Shown one piece after another: positions 41,732 through 51,789 of a stretch of 64,000 nucleotides of DNA (the first letter of the stretch is position 1; each line of letters begins with the position of its first letter). The position numbers and the translations under genes were made by a program. The notes under the pieces were generated by a model that made no database searches, had not been told where the DNA came from, and saw only the letters and a list, made by a program, of their open reading frames with translations. The stretch spans positions 682,001-746,000 of the forward strand of contig NZ_CP102602.1 of the NCBI RefSeq assembly GCF_024707485.1. The letters run 5' to 3'. The DNA comes from Thermococcus thermotolerans (GTDB taxonomy: Archaea > Methanobacteriota_B > Thermococci > Thermococcales > Thermococcaceae).

Positions 41732-42613
41732 TCAGTCCAGCACCTCGGCGAGCAGTTTTCTTATCCCCTCTTTTACGTCCTCCCCGTCCATCTGATAGGG
41801 CGATCTCAGGACAGGTTTTATCGAAAACCCCCTGAGCGACATTGCAAGCTTTATTGCCGAGCCAAAGGACGAGGCAAGGTCATAGACCTTGGAGAGCTTT
41901 GCCAGTCTTCTCGCATGCTCAAAGGCTTCTTCGAACCTCTTTTCCTGGAAGGCCCTGTAGAGAGCAAGATGAACCTCCGGGGCAAAGTTGGCACAGGCCA
42001 TTATACCCCCGTCCCCTCCAAGGATTAACGTGTTCAGGAAGTGCTGGTCGAGACCCGTGAAGACCCTGAAGTCCTTTCTCTCGCCCTTCACCTCAAGAAT
42101 CACGTCGCGGACGTGGTTGACGCTGTCTATCGTCTCTTTTACACCGGCGATGTTTGAGTACTCCAGGGCAAGGCGCTTGATGAGGGAAATACTGAGGGGA
42201 TTGGCGCAGGAGGGGATGTTGTAGAGTATGATTGGGATATCCGTCTTCTCCGCAACCATCGAGTAGTGCCTGAAGAGGGCGTCGTCATTGAGGGGGCAGT
42301 AGTATGGTGGGGCTATGACGACGTAATCTGCCCCGATATCCTGGGCATGCTTCGTAAGCTCAACCACCTCGAAAGTGTTGGAGGATGCGGTACCGACAAG
42401 GTAGAACGTCGAGTTAACGAGTTCCCTACCCTTCTCGGCCAGAAACTTCCTTTCCTCGATGCCGAGGCTCGTGAACTCCCCGGTTGTCGCGTTTATGAAT
42501 ATTCCGTGAACGCCGACCGTCTGGAGAAACTCGATGTGCTCCTCAAGCGCCGGAACGTCAACGGAGTAGTCCTCATTGAAGGGCGTCACAAGGGGCACTA
42601 TAACACCGCGCAT
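41732..42613 (-). CDS. DapA/N-acetylneuraminate lyase-family aldolase
   Basis: A 293-aa TIM-barrel class I aldolase. Schiff-base Lys is in IAGVKETIDS (about 158) and the catalytic Tyr in IILYNIPSCAN (about 130); the substrate-binding segment reads NATTGEF rather than the GTTGE of true DapA. Thermococcales make lysine by the aminoadipate-type route, so a role in 2-keto-3-deoxy sugar acid cleavage or another pyruvate aldolase reaction is more likely than dihydrodipicolinate synthesis. It is convergent with prf1 (2-nt gap) and monocistronic. Confidence 0.85.
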   Translation of the reverse strand: MRGVIVPLVTPFNEDYSVDVPALEEHIEFLQTVGVHGIFINATTGEFTSLGIEERKFLAEKGRELVNSTFYLVGTASSNTFEVVELTKHAQDIGADYVVIAPPYYCPLNDDALFRHYSMVAEKTDIPIILYNIPSCANPLSISLIKRLALEYSNIAGVKETIDSVNHVRDVILEVKGERKDFRVFTGLDQHFLNTLILGGDGGIMACANFAPEVHLALYRAFQEKRFEEAFEHARRLAKLSKVYDLASSFGSAIKLAMSLRGFSIKPVLRSPYQMDGEDVKEGIRKLLAEVLD

Positions 42614-42664
42614 GGAACCACCAGAGGGTTTTGGGGGATGGGGTATTTTAGGGTTCCGGAAAAG

Positions 42665-42707
42665 GTTTTAAGTATCGGTACCGATACCTGGTATCGGGGG
42701 CGATACC
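42665..42707 (+). promoter_or_regulatory. Promoter with two adjoining palindromic operators
   Basis: A TATA-like gttttaag (about 42665-42672) runs into the perfect 16-bp palindrome GTATCGGTACCGATAC (42672-42687) and, two bases on, GGTATCG-gggg-CGATACC (42690-42707), which ends directly before ATG 42709. Thus four copies of GTATCG in alternating orientation cover the predicted start of transcription. There is no GGTGA ribosome site. Confidence 0.75.
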
Positions 42708-42708
42708 T

Positions 42709-43779
42709 ATGCTCTTTGACCCGAGACCCAAAGAGAAGAGAGAAGACATGTTCGACCGCGATAGGGAATTTGAGGAACTCCTGCGTGGAATGGAGGAGTA
42801 CCCAATAACCATTCTCATTGGAATCCGTCGCGTGGGCAAGAGTTCCATTTTAAAGGTTGCTCTAAGGGAGTACGATGGGATTGGTGTCTATCTCGATGCA
42901 AGGAGATTATACGCCGCCGGAGGCGGAACGATGAGCCAGAGCATCCTAGTGGAAGAGCTCACTAGGATTCTAGCAGGAAAGGGCAGAATGGGGTTCCTGG
43001 CAGGAGTAAAGTTAGAACGGATTAGTCTTGGGGGTATAAGCATCAAACCCCGGGAGGCCACCATTATAGACGTATTTGAGCTCCTCAACGGCATTGGAGA
43101 AAGGTCTGGAAAAGTCCTTCTTGCATTCGATGAGGCCCAGTATCTTCGTTTTTATGGCTCGCGGGGTGGAAAGGACCTACTGGCCGGTATAGCATATGCT
43201 TACGATTCCCTACCGAACCTGGGCTTCGTTTTCACCGGCTCAGAAGTTGGTCTGCTCCATGATTTTATGGGAATTGATGACTACTCAAGTCCGCTGTTCG
43301 GCAGGGTATACGATGAAGTTGAAGTCAAACCATTTACAAGGGAACTTTCAGAGGAGTTTCTTTGGAGGGGGTTTAAAGAGGTCGGCCTAAGCGTTTCAAG
43401 GGGGGACATCCAAAGGGCTGTGGATGAGCTCGATGGTATTCCTGGCTGGCTTGTGGAGTTCGGTTTCAATTATTGGAAGAAGCGGAACTTCCAAAAAGCC
43501 CTTGAGACCACCATGGCTAAGGCAAGAACCATGATAAAAGAGGAATTACTGGAACTCGAAAAGCGCTCTCCCAGGTATCCCCTAATACTCAAGGCGGTCG
43601 CTATGGGTCTTTCACGATGGGGTGTCATCCGGGACTATGTTGAAGCCAAGGGTGGACCTATAACAAACGCAAGACTCGCCTCACTCCTTAAAAACCTGGA
43701 AAAGATGGGCTGGATAAGGAAGGAAAACGGCGAGTACCGGATAATCGACCCGGTGGTGGAAAGAATATTGAGAGGGTAA
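42709..43779 (+). CDS. Archaeal AAA/STAND-like ATPase with winged helix
   Basis: A 356-aa P-loop ATPase of the large archaeal ATPase family. Walker A GIRRVGKSS is at 38-46, Walker B VLLAFDEAQYL at about 137-147, a sensor FVFTGSEVGLL at about 176-186, and a C-terminal winged helix (ITNARLASLLKNLEKMGWIRKENGEYRIID, about 315-350). These proteins are abundant and variable in hyperthermophilic archaea; some are linked to mobile elements or defence, most are uncharacterised. The gene is monocistronic under a strong palindromic operator and appears leaderless or nearly so. Confidence 0.85.
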   Translation: MLFDPRPKEKREDMFDRDREFEELLRGMEEYPITILIGIRRVGKSSILKVALREYDGIGVYLDARRLYAAGGGTMSQSILVEELTRILAGKGRMGFLAGVKLERISLGGISIKPREATIIDVFELLNGIGERSGKVLLAFDEAQYLRFYGSRGGKDLLAGIAYAYDSLPNLGFVFTGSEVGLLHDFMGIDDYSSPLFGRVYDEVEVKPFTRELSEEFLWRGFKEVGLSVSRGDIQRAVDELDGIPGWLVEFGFNYWKKRNFQKALETTMAKARTMIKEELLELEKRSPRYPLILKAVAMGLSRWGVIRDYVEAKGGPITNARLASLLKNLEKMGWIRKENGEYRIIDPVVERILRG

Positions 43780-45726
<1,947 letters not shown>

Positions 45727-45771
45727 TTATACCCAACCTTTAAAAAGTTCTCCGAACCATTTACTTTGGGG

Positions 45772-46056
45772 ATGGGTATGAAGCACCACGTTGGAGAGCA
45801 CAAGGCCAGAAAGGGCCTGATAAGGATAGAGTTCGACGAGAGAGACGGAAAAGCAGAACACGTAAAAATCACCGGGGACTTCTTCATGCATCCAGAAGAG
45901 GCAGTCCAGGAGCTTGAAAGGAAACTTGAAGGACACAAACTCGAAGAACTGGAGCAGATTATAGACGAGTTCTTCGCGGTGAGGATGGACATAGAGATGC
46001 CCTACGTTAACGTTGAGGACTTCAAGATTGCCCTCAAGAACGCCCTCAAAGAGTGA
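45772..46056 (+). CDS. Lipoate-protein ligase C-terminal (accessory) domain protein
   Basis: A 94-aa protein matching the C-terminal accessory domain of split archaeal lipoate-protein ligases: GLIRIEFDERDGKAEHVKITGDFFMHPEEAVQELERKLEG. In Thermoplasma-type systems a separate LplA catalytic part needs such a small partner to adenylate lipoate. No LplA catalytic gene is adjacent. Two ATG codons (45772, 45778) are possible; a TATA-like ctttaaaaag (45738-45747) predicts transcription start around 45770, so the mRNA may be leaderless. Confidence 0.78.
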   Translation: MGMKHHVGEHKARKGLIRIEFDERDGKAEHVKITGDFFMHPEEAVQELERKLEGHKLEELEQIIDEFFAVRMDIEMPYVNVEDFKIALKNALKE

Positions 46057-46065
46057 GGTGAGGGT

Positions 46066-46635
46066 ATGCTCGGGCTCAATGTGGATGTTCCCAGAAGGAT
46101 CCTTGGCTACCTCCTCATCGTATTTCTCGTAGCTTCATTCGCCGGATATCTCTTCGCCGTTGGAAATCCCGGGGCAGCCATGGATGCCGTCAAAAAGCTT
46201 GCCGAGCAGATAGGCCCCATCTCCGAGTCCAGCTTTGAGAATTTCGTTAAGATATTCACCAACAACTCGATGGTGGCACTCTTCATGCTCCTATCGGGCC
46301 TCTTCTTCGGCCTGGGACCGTGGCTGATAATGGCCTTCAACGGATTTATGGTCGGCCTCGTCGTCAGGGCCGTTCAGGAGAGCGGGGAGCTTTCATTCCC
46401 CCAGATAATCCTGGGTCTGATACCCCATGGGATTATTGAGATACCCGCGATAGCGCTCGCGGGAGTTTCAGGTATCATCTGGTATAGGGAGATAATAAAG
46501 GGCGAGGGAGAAACGGGGGAGCGGTTCAAAAGAGGAGCGGTGAAGGCACTAAAGCTCTTTGCGCTTTCAGTGTTGCTCCTCCTTGTGGCGGCCGTTATTG
46601 AGGCCTACGTAACCCCGCGCGTTGCCGGTATCTGA
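46066..46635 (+). CDS. SpoIIM-like (stage II sporulation protein M family) membrane protein
   Basis: A 189-aa protein with about five membrane helices. The conserved FTNNSMVALFMLLSGLFFGLGPWLIMAFNGFMVG and LGLIPHGIIEIPAIALAG define the SpoIIM/DUF95 family. Function in archaea is unknown; in Bacillus SpoIIM acts with SpoIIP/D in wall remodelling during engulfment. It begins 9 nt after the lipoate accessory gene (GAGGTGAGGG site). Its last 69 nt overlap the convergent DUF354 gene. Confidence 0.88.
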   Translation: MLGLNVDVPRRILGYLLIVFLVASFAGYLFAVGNPGAAMDAVKKLAEQIGPISESSFENFVKIFTNNSMVALFMLLSGLFFGLGPWLIMAFNGFMVGLVVRAVQESGELSFPQIILGLIPHGIIEIPAIALAGVSGIIWYREIIKGEGETGERFKRGAVKALKLFALSVLLLLVAAVIEAYVTPRVAGI

Positions 46636-47700
46636 CGGTTCCTCCACTTTTATTGTTACAAATGTCCCAAACTCCTCGTAGGTCTCTATCTCCCGGAGAA
46701 TAACGTCCATGGGGTTCTCGAAACCGCTTACGACGCTCCTTATGTAAGCCCGGTAGCTCCCGTTCATCTCCATCATGCGCTCCGCCATTCTGGCAACCTT
46801 CACTGGGTCGGTTGAGTGGAACTTCAGGCCCTTCTCCACGAGCCACCTTGTAACGGCCAAGGGCCTTCCGGGATATGTTGAGATCGTTGGGGTTCCGAGG
46901 GCTATAGCTTCTCTGTTCATCGTCCCACCTGCACCTATCATGAGCCTGGCGTAGTAGAGGAGGCTGAGGCTGTCAACGGGCCTTTCAGGCATTATCACGT
47001 TCTCGAAGCGTTCAAAGCGTTTCCTCTGCTCCTCCGTACGGGGGAAGAGAACTATGGGGACCTCCGGAAGGAGCGGGATAACATCCTCAAGCACGCTCTT
47101 TGGCGGCCCGTTAAAGTAGTTGGCCTTTATAGGCTCGGTGCGCATGACTATGTACTCTCCAGGCCTTACTCCGAGTTCTTTCAGGACAGATCTGCTTGGA
47201 AGGAAGCCGTAGAGGTGCGCCAGCTCGGAGAAGCCCTTAACCGGCCGCATGCCGTTTGGATCCGCACCGCATCTGAGGAGCTCGTATGCGTCTATTGCGG
47301 TGGGATAGATAAGGAGCGTGGTGTACGGTAGGATGAGCTTGTTCTGTGCAACGGCCGTTTCGTTGTCAACGAAACCTATTGCCGGTATCTGGAGGCCGAA
47401 GGCGACCCTTGGTGCCTCGGCGGAGTGCTTGTAAATCGCCAGGTCCGGCTTTTCTTCAATGATAAGCTTGGACAGCTTGTACATTCTCTCGGTGCTCGCC
47501 AGGAGCTTGCCCTCAAGAGTTGCACCGCCGTGCTTCCCGACCACGTAGTAGTCGACTCCAAACATGTCCAGAATGCTGGTTAACCCGTCAAACTCCCGCG
47601 TGGTAACGAGAATCTCGTGGCCGGCCTTTTCGAGCTCCTTTATTATACCCTTGAAAAAGTGAACGTGAGGAGCGTTCGTGATGTCAATCCATACCTTCAT
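46567..47700 (-). CDS. DUF354 glycosyltransferase-like protein
   Basis: A 377-aa protein of the DUF354 family, which shares the GT-B fold with UDP-GlcNAc 2-epimerase and glycosyltransferases: KVWIDITNAPHVHFFKGIIKELEKAGHE at the N-terminus, GKHGGATLEGKL, and MIGAGGTMNREAIALGTPTISTYPG in the C-terminal domain. It is divergent from wecC/wecB, so it may act in the same ManNAc(A)-containing glycan pathway. ATG 47700 follows GGTGGA. The last 23 codons are antisense to the 3' end of the SpoIIM-like gene. Confidence 0.85.
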   Translation of the reverse strand: MKVWIDITNAPHVHFFKGIIKELEKAGHEILVTTREFDGLTSILDMFGVDYYVVGKHGGATLEGKLLASTERMYKLSKLIIEEKPDLAIYKHSAEAPRVAFGLQIPAIGFVDNETAVAQNKLILPYTTLLIYPTAIDAYELLRCGADPNGMRPVKGFSELAHLYGFLPSRSVLKELGVRPGEYIVMRTEPIKANYFNGPPKSVLEDVIPLLPEVPIVLFPRTEEQRKRFERFENVIMPERPVDSLSLLYYARLMIGAGGTMNREAIALGTPTISTYPGRPLAVTRWLVEKGLKFHSTDPVKVARMAERMMEMNGSYRAYIRSVVSGFENPMDVILREIETYEEFGTFVTIKVEEPSDTGNARGYVGLNNGRHKEEQH

Positions 47701-47985
47701 CTCATCCACCAATTTACTGGACAACTCTGTTCAATATAAGGCTTTCCCAAAAACGATTGTGAAGCCTTCTTTTCAAAGTTTTTTCATGCCGTTTCAAGGC
47801 GAACGAACGTTTAGAACGCTTTCTTTCGGTGAAATTAAAGACATTGTTGGAGGGCATCTCGCTGAGGGAATGAAATTACGCGGGAAGCACCACAAAATTG
47901 TGCACATCCAGGAAATCCGGCCAGAAATCGTTTTCTGGAAAAGACTTTTATTCAGGCGGTGGCACTAGGGTAATGGGTGAAGGGC
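47701..47985. promoter_or_regulatory. Divergent intergenic region between DUF354 and wecC
   Basis: A 285-nt gap with two visible promoters: on the reverse strand cttatattga (47740-47731) for the DUF354 gene, and on the forward strand acttttattc (about 47944-47953) about 40 nt before wecC, with GGGTGA at 47975-47980. The middle (47760-47930) is AT-rich and shows no guide-RNA boxes; a 60-codon frame at 47786-47968 lacks a ribosome site and is not called. Confidence 0.45.
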
Positions 47986-49272
47986 ATGCTGGAGAAAATA
48001 GAGGGCAGGAAAGCAGAGATAGCCGTAATCGGCCTGGGATACATCGGTCTTCCGACGGCCATAATGTTCGCCAACGCCGGTTTTCACGTTACGGGCTATG
48101 AAATACGAAGAGATGTGGTGGAGAAAATAAACTCCGGAAAGGCTCATATAGTTGAGCCCGAGATAGACGACCTCCTCAAAAAGGCAATTGAGAACGGAAC
48201 CCTCCGTGCAACTTCCGATCCGGAAGACATCAAAAACAAGGACGTCTACATAATCTGTGTCCAGACACCCCTTAAGGAAGACAAAACTCCAAATCTGGAG
48301 TACCTACAGAATGCCGTTGAAACCGTTGCAAAGGTTATGAAAAGGGGCTCCTTAGTAATAATCGAAAGCACGGTTCCACCCCTCACCACGGTTAAAATGG
48401 CGAAGCTCATCGAGGAGATCACCGGTTTCAAACCGGGCGAGCACTTCTACATGGTTCACGCGCCGGAGAGGGTGATGCCGGGGAGGATTTTCAAGGAGCT
48501 GGTCTACAACTCCCGCATTTTCGGAGGGATAACCCCTGAAAGCGCCGAACTTGCTGAAAGGCTATACCGCTCCTTTGTGAAGGGGCAGACGTTCAAAACG
48601 AGCTCAACCGTCAGCGAGGTTGTCAAGCTCATGGAGAACACCTTCCGCGACGTCAATATAGCCCTCGCCAACGAGTTCGCCCTCCTGGCTCACCAGTACG
48701 GGATAGACGTTTTCGAGGCCATCGAGCTGGCCAATACCCACCCAAGGGTCAAAATACATGTCCCCGGCATAGGGGTTGGCGGCCACTGCCTTCCTAAGGA
48801 CCCGCATCTCCTCGTCTGGCCTGCAGAGAGGGACTTTGGGCTGATACGGTTGGCGAGGGAAATAAACGACTCGATGCCCCTGCTCACGAGGGAACTCCTG
48901 TTCAACGCCCTCCATGAGGCCAACGTCTCCCCGAATAGGGCTGTTGTTGCAGTTCTTGGCTTAGCATACAAGGGCAACAGCGACGACACGAGAAATTCAC
49001 CGGCACTTGCCTTCATAGATGCCATAAGGGACGATGTCGCCGAGGTAAGGACCTACGACCCCTTTGTTGGGGGGACCCACAGGAGCCTTGAGGATGTCCT
49101 CAGGGGAGCGGATGCCGTCGTCATAGCAACCGACCACACCGCTTTCAAGTCCCTCGACTGGGAGAAACTGGGTATGCTTATGAGAACACGGATTCTGGTA
49201 GACGGCAGGCACGTCATCGATGAGCCGCCGCGCGGCTTTATCTTCCGGGGCGTTGGGAGGGGGAAGTATTGA
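47986..49272 (+). CDS. wecC: UDP-N-acetyl-D-mannosamine dehydrogenase
   Basis: A 428-aa nucleotide-sugar dehydrogenase: NAD-binding AVIGLGYIGLPTAIMFANAG at about 13-32, HAPERVMPGRI, the catalytic Cys in GVGGHCLPKDPHLL (about 262), and C-terminal GLAYKGNSDDTRNSPA. It oxidises UDP-ManNAc to UDP-ManNAcA. With the next gene (2-epimerase) it forms the two-step route UDP-GlcNAc to UDP-ManNAcA for surface polysaccharide or N-glycan. ATG 47986 follows GGGTGA. It overlaps wecB by 4 nt. Confidence 0.92.
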   Translation: MLEKIEGRKAEIAVIGLGYIGLPTAIMFANAGFHVTGYEIRRDVVEKINSGKAHIVEPEIDDLLKKAIENGTLRATSDPEDIKNKDVYIICVQTPLKEDKTPNLEYLQNAVETVAKVMKRGSLVIIESTVPPLTTVKMAKLIEEITGFKPGEHFYMVHAPERVMPGRIFKELVYNSRIFGGITPESAELAERLYRSFVKGQTFKTSSTVSEVVKLMENTFRDVNIALANEFALLAHQYGIDVFEAIELANTHPRVKIHVPGIGVGGHCLPKDPHLLVWPAERDFGLIRLAREINDSMPLLTRELLFNALHEANVSPNRAVVAVLGLAYKGNSDDTRNSPALAFIDAIRDDVAEVRTYDPFVGGTHRSLEDVLRGADAVVIATDHTAFKSLDWEKLGMLMRTRILVDGRHVIDEPPRGFIFRGVGRGKY

Positions 49273-50402
49273 AGCCAGCCTTCGTCTTCGGAACGAGGCC
49301 GGAGATAATAAAGCTGGCGCCGGTCATAAGGGCGTTTGAGGAGAGGGACGTTAAGCCCCTCCTCATCCACACGGGACAGCACTACGACTACGAGATGAGC
49401 AGGGTCTTTTTGGAGGAGCTTGAGCTTCCACCCATAGACTACCACCTTGAGGTCGGCTCGGGGACGCAGGCGGAACAGACCGGAACCGCTATGATAAAGA
49501 TTGAAAAGGTTCTGATGGACGAAAAACCCGATGTGGTGCTCGTCCAGGGTGATACCAACACTGTTTTAGCCGGTGCCCTGGCGGCCGTTAAGCTGAAGAT
49601 ACCGGTTGCCCACGTTGAGGCTGGACTGAGGAGCTTCGACAGAACCATGCCGGAGGAGATAAACAGAATCCTGGCCGACCATGCGAGCGAGGTGCTCTTC
49701 GCCCCAACGGAAGAGGCGAGGGAGAACCTTGAGAGGGAAGGGATAACCAGGGGGGTCTACGTCGTTGGCAACACGATAGTTGACGCCGTCCTCCAGAACG
49801 CCGAGGTATCCGAGAGAAAGAGCGACGTCCTTGAGAGGTTCGGCCTTAAGTCGAAAAAATACATACTGATAACCGCCCACAGGGCCGAGAACACGGACAG
49901 CAGGGAAAACCTAACAAAGCTCGTCGAGATACTCGAAGCCCTTCCCATGAGGGCAATCTACCCGATGCACCCGCGCACGAGAAACAGGCTTAGGGAGTTC
50001 GGCCTGTGGGAGAGGATAAACTCGATTGAGAACCTGGCAATCACCAAGCCCCTCGGATACCTTGACTTCCTCAGGCTGGAGAAGAACGCCTTTGCGATAA
50101 TGACCGACTCCGGAGGAATACAGGAGGAGAGCATAATCCTCAACGTACCCTGCCTAACGCTACGCTACAACACTGAGAGGCCTGAAACTGTAAAGGCCGG
50201 CGGCAACGTCCTCGTTGGCCTGGAGAAGGACAGAGCAATTCGCTATCTCAAGAAACTCCTGGATGATGGGGAGTTCTACGGAAGAATGGCGGAGGCGCAG
50301 AACCCCTTCGGCGACGGAAAGGCCGGAGAGAGGATAGCGGAAATACTGCTGGAGCTTCATGAAAAGGGAGAGCTGAAGGTCAGGAGTTCAAGGTTTATTT
50401 GA
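49269..50402 (+). CDS. wecB: UDP-N-acetylglucosamine 2-epimerase (non-hydrolysing)
   Basis: A 377-aa epimerase with FVFGTRPEIIKLAPVIRAFE at the N-terminus, HTGQHYDYEMS, VHVEAGLRSFDRTMPEEINR-type segment and MTDSGGIQEESIILNVPCLTLRYNTERPET. It converts UDP-GlcNAc to UDP-ManNAc. The start is TTG 49269, overlapping the wecC stop (TTGA). Its 3' end overlaps the convergent exported-protein gene by 15 nt. Confidence 0.93.
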   Translation: MKPAFVFGTRPEIIKLAPVIRAFEERDVKPLLIHTGQHYDYEMSRVFLEELELPPIDYHLEVGSGTQAEQTGTAMIKIEKVLMDEKPDVVLVQGDTNTVLAGALAAVKLKIPVAHVEAGLRSFDRTMPEEINRILADHASEVLFAPTEEARENLEREGITRGVYVVGNTIVDAVLQNAEVSERKSDVLERFGLKSKKYILITAHRAENTDSRENLTKLVEILEALPMRAIYPMHPRTRNRLREFGLWERINSIENLAITKPLGYLDFLRLEKNAFAIMTDSGGIQEESIILNVPCLTLRYNTERPETVKAGGNVLVGLEKDRAIRYLKKLLDDGEFYGRMAEAQNPFGDGKAGERIAEILLELHEKGELKVRSSRFI

Positions 50403-51101
50403 GGGCTTGAGGGTCTGGGCCCATTCTTGGATCTCCTTTCCTACCTTCCCGGCCAAGATATCCCAGCAGCTCCTATCGGCCAGCTTACCGCGTCTTACTT
50501 CAAGGACGTTCCAGTAAACCACCTTCAGCGAATAGGGGCTTCCATCGAGGTCGGCCCTTGCTTTGGCGGTGCGGAAAAGGCCGGCGGCAAAATACTGCAG
50601 GTCATCGGTTTTGCTTGAATCTCCGGAGTATCTTTCCTCCACCGACGGATAGCTCCCAACGTCACCGCTGGAGCTCATGTAAACGAGTATGCTCGCGTAG
50701 CAGTTTTCGTAATAGACTCGGTTTTCGTGTCCGTAAAACGGGGCGAAAATGATAACAACCGAGTCGTTTATCCTTGATGGGAGACCTTCACCCGGAAAGA
50801 CTACGACGGGCCTGACGTGAGCGAACTCTGGGGAGAGGTTCTTCGATTCCAGGACTTTCGTTATAGCACCCTTTAGAGAGTCCTCAAACCGCCCGTGGTA
50901 GTCAAGCTCGGGATAGACACCTGGGATGAGCTCAAGTTCAAGGGGCATGTCCACAACCACCTTTCCCGGAACGGTGACGTTGTCGAGGTGATTAAACTCA
51001 CCCTTTGAGTCCCAGGACACTCCTGTTGAGAAGGAGGAGTAAAAGACGAATGCATAGACCACAACGATAAGGAGTGCAAGGCTAATCCCCGAGCGGTTCA
51101 T
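50388..51101 (-). CDS. Membrane-anchored exported protein, unknown function
   Basis: A 237-aa protein with an N-terminal membrane anchor (GISLALLIVVVYAFVFYSSFS) and an extracytoplasmic domain of mixed alpha/beta type (VRPVVVFPGEGLPSRIND, VVIIFAPFYGHENRVYYENCYASILVYM). Two Cys may pair. It starts in the last codons of the upstream exported protein (4-nt overlap), and the two are similar in size and layout, so a heteromeric surface pair is likely. No family recognised. Confidence 0.7.
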   Translation of the reverse strand: MNRSGISLALLIVVVYAFVFYSSFSTGVSWDSKGEFNHLDNVTVPGKVVVDMPLELELIPGVYPELDYHGRFEDSLKGAITKVLESKNLSPEFAHVRPVVVFPGEGLPSRINDSVVIIFAPFYGHENRVYYENCYASILVYMSSSGDVGSYPSVEERYSGDSSKTDDLQYFAAGLFRTAKARADLDGSPYSLKVVYWNVLEVRRGKLADRSCWDILAGKVGKEIQEWAQTLKPSNKP

Positions 51102-51676
51102 TCGACCTCACCATGTGAGATGCTCTCAACGCGATCAACGGTAGCTTTCACCGCCTCCCTCAAGAGATGATTTTGGTAACCCCTGAGAGCGATGATGCCC
51201 CTGGAGTCATCAGAGATGTCGAGGAGGATGTAAGCCTGAAACTGGGGCCTGTCTGTTCTGTCAAAGGTCATCAGGGCGCTTTCCTTATCGGTGGCGTTCC
51301 TGTAACTCAGATAGTGGGCCGGATCGCCGGCGCTTGAATATATGGCAACGATCCTTACCTGCCCCCTCGCAAGTACCGGGGAATAGCTGACGTTGAACCA
51401 CTCAATCCAGACGGCCAGAAACTGGCCGTCACACTCTACCGGGGCAGAAAGGGTTAGAACCTTATGTCCCCTTTCTTCCAGCTCAGCGGCCACCATTTTC
51501 CCAAAAGGGGAGTCGGGGTAAACGCAGAAACCCTCGTTGAAGGTAGCATTGACGTTTTTTAGGCTTCCGATTTGAGAAGTCGCGTGAGTCTCGGACCTGG
51601 CCAGAGCAAAGTCCCCGAAGTAGAATGTCAAGGTCAAGATTATCACAACTGTGCCAACCAGGTACGCCTTTTTCAT
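51098..51676 (-). CDS. Membrane-anchored exported protein, unknown function
   Basis: A 192-aa protein with an N-terminal anchor (KKAYLVGTVVIILTLTFYFGD) and an extracytoplasmic alpha/beta domain (FGKMVAAELEERGHKVLTLSAPVECDGQFLAVWIEWF, VRIVAIYSSAGDPAHYLSYRNATDKES). It has two Cys. ATG 51676 follows GGGGAAG. It overlaps the downstream partner by 4 nt. The domain order, with an early mobile acidic segment then strand-helix-strand, is shared with the partner gene, hinting at an old duplication. Confidence 0.68.
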   Translation of the reverse strand: MKKAYLVGTVVIILTLTFYFGDFALARSETHATSQIGSLKNVNATFNEGFCVYPDSPFGKMVAAELEERGHKVLTLSAPVECDGQFLAVWIEWFNVSYSPVLARGQVRIVAIYSSAGDPAHYLSYRNATDKESALMTFDRTDRPQFQAYILLDISDDSRGIIALRGYQNHLLREAVKATVDRVESISHGEVE

Positions 51677-51736
51677 TTTCTTCCCCAATGGGGTAACACC
51701 GTCATGCAATTTAAACTTTATGGAGTTAAATTTGGA

Positions 51737-51768
51737 CGATGTCCAAAAAATTTATAAATTCGACATCG
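51737..51768 (+). promoter_or_regulatory. Promoter of the 58-aa membrane protein with flanking inverted repeat
   Basis: The TATA box (atttataaat, about 51750-51759) is flanked by a perfect inverted repeat CGATGTC (51737-51743) and GACATCG (51762-51768). A GGTGATGG-type ribosome site follows before ATG 51790. A dimeric repressor spanning the TATA box would fit; chance occurrence of a 7-bp repeat cannot be excluded. Confidence 0.45.
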
Positions 51769-51789
51769 AAGTGGTGATGGTGGAGAGCC

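Noticed and set aside
47786-47968. A 60-codon frame in the DUF354-wecC gap
   Set aside because: No ribosome site or promoter at proper distance, AT-rich, and it runs into the wecC promoter; not enough support.
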